This document shows, in pieces, positions 23,859-31,133 of a stretch of DNA of 31,133 nt; position 1 is the stretch's first letter; each line of letters opens with the position of its first letter. A model generated the notes under the pieces. It did not search any database. It was not told where the DNA came from and saw only the letters and a list, made by a program, of their open reading frames with translations. The translations under genes were made by a program, and so were the position numbers. The stretch is from Acanthamoeba sp. SK_2022b. Lineage: Eukaryota > Discosea > Longamoebia > Acanthamoebidae. The stretch covers positions 1 to 31,133 of the forward strand of contig JANDJZ010000573.1 in assembly GCA_027943245.1 (NCBI GenBank). The letters are read 5' to 3'.

Positions 23859-24580
23859 TTAGCCCTTGATGACGGCGATGGGTCGCAGCTTGATGCACTT
23901 CTTGGAGATGCCCGCCTGGTGGCAGGTATCCACCACTTGGTTGACGTCCTTGTACGACTCGGGCGCCTATATCACAACAAGACGGCGACGGCGACACGGT
24001 TAGCTCCTCTTTCTAGGGCAAAGGCATGAAGCAACGGCCATCGCACCTCTTCCGTTACGAGCTTGGGCGACGCTACGCGAATGCTGATGCCCTTCTTGGC
24101 GAGGTTGGCCAGCACCTCCTCGTAGCCGAGCTCTCGCCTCGACGAACTGCGGGAGAGGGCCCTCCCGGCTCCGTGGCAGGTCGAGCCAAACGTCTCCTGC
24201 ATGCCCTGCTCGGTGCCCAGCAGCACGTACGAGTAGGTGCCCATCGTGCCGCCGATCAACACCGGTTGGCCTGTCATCGCGAGTTGACATCGCAGTCGTC
24301 AGTCTACGAGAGAAGACGGGAGAGCAACGAATGGCCTGGGGAGGAGAGGGCAAGGGCGTACCGGTGAACTGGTAGTCGACGGGGATGAGGGGGTGGTGGG
24401 GAGGGAAAGCGCGGGTGGCGCCCTTCCTGTGGACGAGCAGCGTCTTGGGTCGACCGTCGACCATGTGCTCCTCCACCTTGGCGATGTTGTGCGACACGTC
24501 GTAGACCACGTGCATGTCCAGGTCATCGGGAGTAGAGTTGAACGCCTGTAAATGGCAAGGAATAAGATCGTGGTGTGTGC

Positions 24581-24634
<54 letters not shown>

Positions 24635-26277
24635 GTCTGTGGACTAACCTTGGCAAACGCCTGGCGCACGAGGAAGGTCATGCTCTGCCGGTTGACCCAG
24701 GCGTAGTTGGCGGCGGCGGCCATGCCGGCGAGGTACTCCTGACCCTCGGGCGAGTTGATGCGAGCGCAGGCCAGCTGTCGGTCGTTGACGGCGATCTTGT
24801 CGCGCGCCATCGCCTTCTCCATCTTGACCAGCGAGTCGGTCGCCACCTGGTGGCCCAGGCCTCGGCTTCCGCTGTGGATGAATATGCACACCTGGCCCTT
24901 CCTGTCGATGCCCATGCGCTTGGCGGCGTAGGTGTCGTAGATCTCCTCGACCACCTGCACCTCGGCGTAGTGGTTGCCCGCTCCCAGCGTGCCCAGCTGG
25001 GGGAGGCCGCGCTTCTTCGCCCGGACGCTCACCTTGGTGGGGTCGGCGTTGAGCATCCGCCCATACTCCTCGCAGTGCTCCTTGTCCTCGGCCCACGCGT
25101 AGCCCTCTCGGAGAGACCAGTCGATGCCCATTTCCTGAAAACAGGCGCGAGCGGGCCGACGTCAGTCGACACCACACTACACATCTACACGCGCGCGCGC
25201 ACGGCGGATCGCAAGGCCAACGGCGCTCGATGCGTACCAGCGCCTCTTCCAAGTCCCTCATCGCAGTGGGAATGACACCCTTGGATCCTGGACCAGAGCA
25301 AGGAGAAAGCACGTCAGCAAAAAGGGGGAGGGGGGGGACACGCTGGTCTGAATTGTGCGTGAGTGCGTGAGTGTTGCCTCAGAACCCCTGCGCACCGGTC
25401 ATCTGCAGTCCTCGAGAGAAGATAGGAGGACTGCTCCGGAATGAAGCCATGGGATGGCCATATCGTCATAGGCAAAAGAGCGATGTGTGTGCAGATTGCG
25501 TGTGGGCGTGCGCGACCAGGTGTACGATGGATGGCGGTGATGCCGTACCTACGCCTACGGGAATGTGATTGAACAGCGTCTGTGCGATCTGTTCCTTCTT
25601 GTCTTCGACGTCTTTGTAGTCCAAGTTGGTCCTCACGAGGCGCACGCCACAGTTGATGTCTGGAGCAGAGGTGATCGCGAGTGAGTTAGATAGGTAACCA
25701 ATCCAGGTAACCAATCCACGTTCTGCAGAGCACGCAGAGCCACAAGCTACTGTATCGAGAGAGGGCAAGCTGCGCACCAAAGCCTACGCCGCCAGGCGAG
25801 ACCACTGCTTCGTCGGCACTCATATCGAAGGCGGCCACGTTGCCAATAGCAAATCCATAACTGCCAGCACCAGGCGCAATCAGCAACGATAGGCGAGTGA
25901 GTGAAGCAAGAGATGTGCGTACCCGCTGTGCAAGTCCGGCATGCCCAGTGACGAGCCCACAATGCCCGGCAAACTGGCCACATTACCGATTTGTTTCAAC
26001 TGTGCGAGATATGATATGACCACTGGATTAGATCACTGAAAGATGGAGAGGCAAAGGACTGACGTACGGCAGGAATGAAGCCTCCACTCTGGCCTCCTCG
26101 AGTGCTGTAGGTCTCTAGCTCTTCAAACACGAGCTCTTTCAGTGCATCGTTCACGTAGAACGTACCCGGGACCTTCATATTGGGCACAAAGCCCTTCTTG
26201 ATGGACCACTTGCACCGACCCTCATTCTGAAGGAAAGTCTTCTCCTCTGCAAAGGATCTCTCTCCCTTCTTCGACAT
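23859..26277 (-). CDS. RTCB: RtcB/HSPC117 tRNA-splicing RNA ligase
   Basis: Spliced minus-strand gene covering the whole eukaryotic RTCB length. ATG 26277 gives MSKKGERSF, then [18 protein letters not shown] near the N-terminus as in animals. Active-site elements: [13 protein letters not shown] (Mn-binding Asp and Cys, split by an intron), LGAGNHYAE (metal His), [20 protein letters not shown] (metal His), and [10 protein letters not shown] with the His that forms the guanylate intermediate. The C-terminus [17 protein letters not shown] is the family end. RtcB joins 2',3'-cyclic phosphate to 5'-OH RNA ends with GTP, in tRNA splicing and, in animals, XBP1 mRNA splicing; it needs archease, not seen here. 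No key residue is missing. Introns contain a TG/CA microsatellite (24583-24633) and a G8 tract (25330-25337). It shares a short divergent upstream region with the acyl-CoA synthetase gene. Confidence 0.97.
24583..24633 (+). repeat. TG/CA dinucleotide microsatellite in an RtcB intron
   Basis: About 25 uninterrupted TG units, equal to CA repeats on the RtcB coding strand. They lie between the exon ending QAFAK and the exon starting [12 protein letters not shown], well inside GT-AG borders. Likely length-polymorphic. Confidence 0.95.
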
Positions 26278-26397
26278 TGGTAGAATGCAAGCGAAGTGAA
26301 CAATGCTGGACGGAGGACACAACAATAAAAGCTCGAGAAACCCAGAAAGATCTTTGGTTTTGCTGAAGTGGGAGAAGAAAGCAGAAAAAAGAGAGAA
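26278..26397. promoter_or_regulatory. Short divergent promoter region, RtcB / acyl-CoA synthetase
   Basis: Only about 120 nt separate the RtcB start (minus) from the first candidate ATG of the acyl-CoA synthetase (plus), so the two must share or overlap promoter DNA. The interval is A-rich on the plus strand from about 26320 and has no TATA box I can call. If the synthetase starts at 26437 or 26458, the gap is up to 180 nt. Confidence 0.5.
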
Positions 26398-29371
26398 ATG
26401 AATCGACAAAGAAATGGTAAAGGAAAAGGCCAGCTCATGGGCAGCCGCAAAACGGAAATGGAGGACTACGAGGCGGCAAGGCGAGCCGAAGTGCAAAGGT
26501 GTTCTCTCGGACAGGATCGTCCCTACAACTTTGGTCTGGACAGCGTGGACTTTTGGGCCAACGTACCCCTCTTGCATTCTCATCATTTCAGCGGGACGCA
26601 GCCACCCTCACATTGCCTCGTGGACAGGACCCTGCTACAGCCAACAAGACAGCACTCATTTCGATAAGCGAGGATCTCGCACAAGTCACAGCTTACTCCT
26701 TCCAGCAGATAACTCAGCGCACGAACAGGTCGGTCGCTCCGTTTCTTCTGCCACGCTCTTTCTCTCACTTTGGCGCCGTTGCCCCAGGTTTGCCAACGTG
26801 CTTTCCTCGCTGGGTGTGGCCAAGGGCGAGCGTGGTCTCGTGCTGGTATCGCGACAGCCCGAATGGTCAGCCCACACACTCCCTCACCAGTCTTCTTGCG
26901 AATGCTCATCCGCCTCACATTGCATGTACGTATGTGCATGTGTTGCGTTGGTTGTGTGTTGGCAGGTACGACATCATGGTGGGCATGATCAAGCGGGGCG
27001 TGATCCCAATGCCCACCACCATTCTCTCCTCCTCCAAGGACCTGCAATACCGCGTTCAGAGCGCCCAGGTACTCCCGTACAATATGACGTTGAGACTCGT
27101 AGGCGATCCCGCGCTCATCTTCAGCTTCAGCCATCGGTTGTTGTGAGCGTCGTCGAGTGCTGCGCTCGTGTAGAGGCTATCGAGACAGAGTGCCCGTCCA
27201 TCAAAATCAAGATCTGCCTCAACGGCAAACGCGAGGTGCTCTCCTCCTTGCCCTGTCGTCTTTACCCTTAGGCACAGTGGTAGACTGACGCAAATCGCGT
27301 TCCCCGATGACTAAACAACGCAGGGCTGGTTGACATTTGACGACCTCATGGCGTCGGCCTCCTCCACGCTGTCACCCTCACGCGATCCGCCTACAATGCT
27401 GTCCGACCCGATGATCCTATTCTTCACCTCGGGGACGACCGGTACGGCGCCCTTTCTTCACAGCAGACAACCGATGCGGAAGAGCCCATGTCCATCACAG
27501 CTGATGGACAGTCACGGCTTGGAATTTGTCCCATCCATACAGGCAACCCGAAGATGGTGCGACATCGTCACGGTTATCCACTGGCGCATTACATCACCGG
27601 CCGCTATGTGCAGGTACTCGCGTCTTGCGTGACTTCTATTTCGTGTGGCTCACTCGACGGGCGAACGCAGGACCTCAAGCCGGACGACGTGCATTGGACC
27701 CTGGCCGATTCCGGATGGGCCAAGAGGTGCCGATCTCTCACCCCCTCCCCATATCATGGTGCGGGCAGTCCAATTGACTCTCAACAGTGCTTGGGGCTGT
27801 CTGTTCCCGCAGTGGCTGCTGGGCGTAACCGTGGTCCAGTACAGACAAGGCAAAAAGTACTTTTGTCGCCTCTGCCCGGCGCATGTACGATGCGGGGGGG
27901 GGGGTGAGGATTGGCTCACGCCAGTGAGGCAGGTTCGACGCGAGGGCGACGCTCAAGGTTATCGAGCTCGTGAAGGTCACCACCTTCTGCGCTCCGCCCA
28001 CGGCCTATCGAATGATCGTTCAGGAGGACCTGCGCGCCTACGACCTCTCGTCCCTCCGACACTGCCTCTCTGCCGGCGAGCCGCTCAATCCGCAGGTCAT
28101 CCAAGTGTGGTATGCGCCCCCCCCCCGATTCTATTGCGTGATCACGCGTGCGCTCTCATAATGCGAGCTGATCGTAGGAAACGAGGGACGGGGCTCAACA
28201 TTTATGATCACTACGGACAGACAGAGACGAGTGCGAACCCAACACACCGTGCACACATTGCCTCGTGCTGACACGACACAACGGGGGGGGGGACAACCCA
28301 ACATCACCGCAGCGGCCATCATTTCCAACTACCAGTGCAAGCCGGTCAAACCTGGCTCCATGGGTAACGCTCGCTCTCGTGAACGCCGTGGCGCGCGTGG
28401 CCTCACGCTCTCCCGTTCTGTTTTGGGTCGGACAGGCCTCCCCACGCCGGGCAATGTGGTGGACATCGTCGACGATGACGGCAAGCTCGTGCCACCACTG
28501 AAGGAGGGCCACATCGCCGTCAAAGGTAACATTACATTGGTCGTGTAGTCGCCAGCCTCCCCGTGGCTCCTCTGGGTTCTGACATGCGCGTCGGTAGTGG
28601 AGGACAACATGGGTGTATTTATGGGATATTGGAACGCGGACGAGGCCACACGCAAGGTGTTCAAGCACGGGTACTACTACACGCTCGACAAGGCGTACAG
28701 GTGCGCGCACTCAAACTACCCCCACGCGATTTTCTCATTATCCAATTTTTAATTATTAATAAAATTTATTTTATCATTATTGTGTGGCGCCAGGGATGAA
28801 GACGGCTACTTTTGGTACGTGGGCCGCGCCGACGACGTGTTCAAGTCCTCGGGATACCGCATCGGCCCATTTGAGATCGAGTCTGTCCTGGTGGAGCACG
28901 ATGCCGTGCTCGGTACGTCCAACATTGGCCCGGTGCGCGTGCATGTGCGTTTTGCTTACTGATCGATCAATGATGGTCGTGTTCGGTTTGCCGGCGCAGA
29001 GGCGGCGGTGGTGGGCGTGGAAGACCCGGAGGGCGTTCGCGGACTGGTGATCAAGGCCTTCATCGTGCTCACGTCCTCGCACAGGCCCACCTCCGCTCTG
29101 GCCAAAGAACTCCAGGTCGCGGCGATCACTCAGCTTCCACATACACACGCACACAACTGAGAGTGTACTCTGCGTGATTCCCCCCCCCCACACACACACA
29201 CATCAGGAGCACGTCAAGAAGAGGACAGCGCCGTACAAGTACCCGCGCCTGGTCGAGTTCGTGTCAGAGCTGCCTAAGACGGTGTCGGGCAAGATTCGAC
29301 GCGCCGAGCTGCGCACCATCGAGCTGCAGAAGGCCCGCGGCCACGGCCGCAACACCGAAAGCAAACTTTGA
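26398..29371 (+). CDS. Medium-chain acyl-CoA synthetase-like enzyme with C-terminal SKL
   Basis: Spliced adenylate-forming enzyme resembling the ACSM group. Visible in order: [14 protein letters not shown] near the start; TSGTTGNPKMV, the P-loop-like motif spliced across an intron (about 27430-27560); [42 protein letters not shown], the adenylate-binding motif; [38 protein letters not shown] across two exons, the hinge; and [12 protein letters not shown]...[15 protein letters not shown] with the catalytic Lys. It would activate a carboxylic acid to acyl-AMP and then acyl-CoA. The protein ends NTESKL, a textbook type 1 peroxisomal signal, so a peroxisomal role in fatty-acid breakdown is inferred. 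The first intron appears to be only 29 nt (26563-26591). Candidate starts are 26398, 26437 and 26458. Introns carry G/C homopolymers and an AT-rich stretch (28733-28785). Confidence 0.92.
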
Positions 29372-29637
29372 GCCTCCTCCCGCCTCTTTCCGTCGTGCAA
29401 GTGACGTGCTCTCGTTCAACAAAGCAGCCTCTCGCCGCCACTCAGTTGCGTCCAGAGTTGCGTCACGTGGTGGCTGGTGTCCCTCCCTGTTGTCGCCCAG
29501 AGCGCGGGCAGCAAGGAGCATGCTCGATAATTAGAGAAGAAGAAGAGTTCATTCCTCACAACAGGGCCCTTCGCCGTCAACATGTCGTCCAGAATACCGG
29601 TACGCGTGTGCGCTCGGCTCGGCGCGAGTGTGCGTCG
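29372..29637. other. Convergent intergenic gap between acyl-CoA synthetase and RhoGAP genes
   Basis: About 270 nt between two convergent stop codons, presumably both 3' UTRs. I see no AATAAA on either strand, no RNA gene and no convincing reading frame. Confidence 0.6.
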
Positions 29638-30881
29638 TCACTGCGGCTGGCCGGAGAGACAGAATTGGATGAGGTTTTGTACATAGGCCGATTCGTAGGA
29701 CGCGTTGAGCAGCATCCGCGTCGGATCGCTTGTCTCGTTTCGCAGGAACAGCGGGGCAAACACCATCGACACGTTCTGCCCAACCAACAACAACCAAGCG
29801 GAAAGACACTTAGTCTCCGTTTGATTATAATTGGAATAAAATGATTATAATCAATTACAACAATTGTTATAATTGAGCAAAAATAAAAAAAATATATATA
29901 TATAATAATTTCCAATGACTACAAGCGTTTTGGCCAAGCGTACCTCGATGCCCATCTTGGTGATGATCACGTTATCGGGCACAAGGAAGCGAAGCAGGAA
30001 AGCGAGAACGAAGCGCGAGGTCTTCAGGTTGGCCTCTGGCAACTCCTGCAGCAGTTGATTCGCCTTGGCCGGGCCGGTGAGGCCTTCAGTGATGCAGCGC
30101 TCGTACAGGCTGGCTGGGACGAGCGGCTCCGGGAGCTCCCGTAGGAACGCCTTCATCAGGCCCGCGATCACGTTCACGTCGTCACACGCGGCAATGGCCT
30201 GTGCCCACATCGCCCACTCCTCGTTATGATCGAACCACGCACAGATACACACGGTACAGGAGAGGGGCAGAGCGTTACGTCGTAGTTCAGATCATTGATC
30301 TGCGCCTTGAGTTTGTCGATCTCCTCCTGCGTGCCGCTGATCCTGAAGATGCCTGCACAGACACATCGGAGTTAAAAATGCACGGCAAGCAATTACGAAT
30401 AAACTAAATTGAATTAATTATTAATTAAAAAAATGGGGAAAAAAGCAAGTACCCTCGCTGCGGCAGGCGTTGAGTTCGAGCAATCGGTCGGTGAGCAGCT
30501 TGAGCGCGATCGGCACCTCCAGCCCGGCGTACTTGGCTGCCAATTCGGGGTCTGCCGTGTCGCCTGAAGATTGCGTCGACGTCCATCAGGAGGAGGTTGT
30601 CCGCGCGAACGGGCGTTTGAACGCCGGCGCGCAGGCGAAGGAGGAGAAGGAATGGAAGGGAGAGGGGGGGGAGAGAGAGAACGGACCTTGCTGCTGCGCG
30701 AGGACCTCCTCGAGCGACACGTTGAAGACCTTGTTGGCCTTCTTCTTGGTCTTCTTCTTGTCGAGACTCTTGTTCGACTTCTTGGCCTTGAGCTCGGCCT
30801 TCTCCTGCTTCTTGACCTCCTTGAGCCGCTTCTCCTCTTCCTTCTTCTCCAGCTTTTCCTTCTTCTTTTGCTCTGCGCTCG

Positions 30882-30939
<58 letters not shown>

Positions 30940-31133
30940 CACACACAACACACACACACACACAACACACACAAGAGTCAGGGAGGGGCAAGCAGTGTGT
31001 GCATGAATGTGTGGGCAGCGTGAGAGAAAGGAATGTCAGGCACGCACCTTTCTTGTTGAGGGAAAGCGAGCCCATGGCGGAGGCGAGCGCCGACGAGCCC
31101 ATGCCCCCGCCGAGACCGATCTCGTTGAGGGCG
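29638..31133 (-). CDS. RhoGAP-domain protein, N-terminus outside window
   Basis: Minus-strand gene entering at base 31133 and ending at TGA 29640-29638. The visible part starts with a Gly/Ser-rich exon. A strongly charged Lys/Glu helix follows (about 30865-30690, with KKKEKLEKKEEEKRLKEVKK). The RhoGAP domain comes last: GIFRISGT with the arginine finger (about 30350), then NVIAGLMKAFLRELPEPLVP with the conserved Lys and the LRELPEPL core. RFVLAFLLRFL and NVSMVFAPLFLR complete it, including the Asn that begins the last exon. These residues are those needed to stimulate GTP hydrolysis by Rho-family proteins, so it should be active. The protein ends about 35 residues after the domain (LIQFCLSGQPQ). 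Introns include the CA array (30884-30973) and the AT-rich intron at 29776-29943. Partner GTPase unknown. Confidence 0.92.
29776..29943 (-). other. AT-rich intron of the RhoGAP gene
   Basis: 168-nt GT-AG intron between exons ending KMGIEV and starting NVSMVF. Its centre (about 29818-29912) is almost pure A/T with an ATATAT run. This contrasts sharply with GC-rich exons and is shared by other introns here (3390-3475, 28733-28785, 345-395). Confidence 0.85.
30884..30973 (+). repeat. CA/TG microsatellite in a RhoGAP-gene intron
   Basis: About 27 perfect CA units (to about 30938), then interrupted AAC/CA blocks to 30973. It lies between the exon ending SLNKK and the exon starting EQKKKEK on the minus strand. 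The long His/Thr or Val/Cys-repeat reading frames over it are artefacts of the repeat. Confidence 0.95.

Noticed and set aside
23859..29371. RtcB, SMG1 and neighbours as an RNA-repair gene cluster
   Set aside because: They are separate eukaryotic genes with interposed unrelated enzymes; proximity alone is weak evidence in a compact genome.
30470..31023. Plus-strand frames rich in Thr-His repeats
   Set aside because: They run over the CA microsatellite and antisense of the charged helix of the RhoGAP gene.

Overview
The window is eukaryotic nuclear DNA. It has GC-rich exons, very dense short GT-AG introns (many AT-rich or carrying homopolymers and microsatellites), little space between genes, and nine protein-coding loci. 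The gene set points to an amoebozoan, most plausibly an Acanthamoeba-like amoeba. Both SMG1 (absent from typical fungi) and the RtcB-type RNA ligase (absent from typical fungi and plants) are present, with calpain-domain-III repeat and Rho-family signalling genes. The species call is inference, not proof.

Layout. (1) 1-3941, minus: a protein of five tandem calpain domain III-type beta-sandwich modules behind a coiled-coil N-terminus; its 3' end lies outside the window. (2) 4184-5626, minus: a ZNF511-type three-C2H2-finger protein with an RG/RGG-rich tail. (3) 5966-19902, plus: SMG1, the PI3K-related kinase of nonsense-mediated mRNA decay, filling about 14 kb and running head-to-head with (2). 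(4) 20001-20482, plus: a divergent one-intron histone H3 variant starting 98 nt after the SMG1 stop. (5) 20606-21795, minus: an atypical Rho-family GTPase with altered nucleotide-binding motifs, convergent with H3. (6) 21985-23600, minus: an N-acetylneuraminate lyase/DHDPS-family aldolase. (7) 23859-26277, minus: RtcB/HSPC117 RNA ligase. (8) 26398-29371, plus: a medium-chain acyl-CoA synthetase-like enzyme ending in the peroxisomal signal SKL, divergent from RtcB. (9) 29638-31133, minus: a RhoGAP-domain protein, cut at the window end.

The genes do not form an operon or one pathway. SMG1 (mRNA surveillance) and RtcB (tRNA/mRNA exon ligation) are core RNA-processing functions; the atypical Rho protein and the RhoGAP are in the same signalling field but nothing here shows they interact. 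I saw no mobile element, tRNA, rRNA or CRISPR array, and nothing I would call a new multi-gene system. The most unusual items are the H3 variant without K27/S28, the Rho protein with substituted P-loop and G4 residues, the five-module calpain-III protein, and a 7-bp minisatellite inside an SMG1 intron.

Exon boundaries were inferred by eye from splice consensus and remembered family conservation; CDS coordinates give the outer span including introns.
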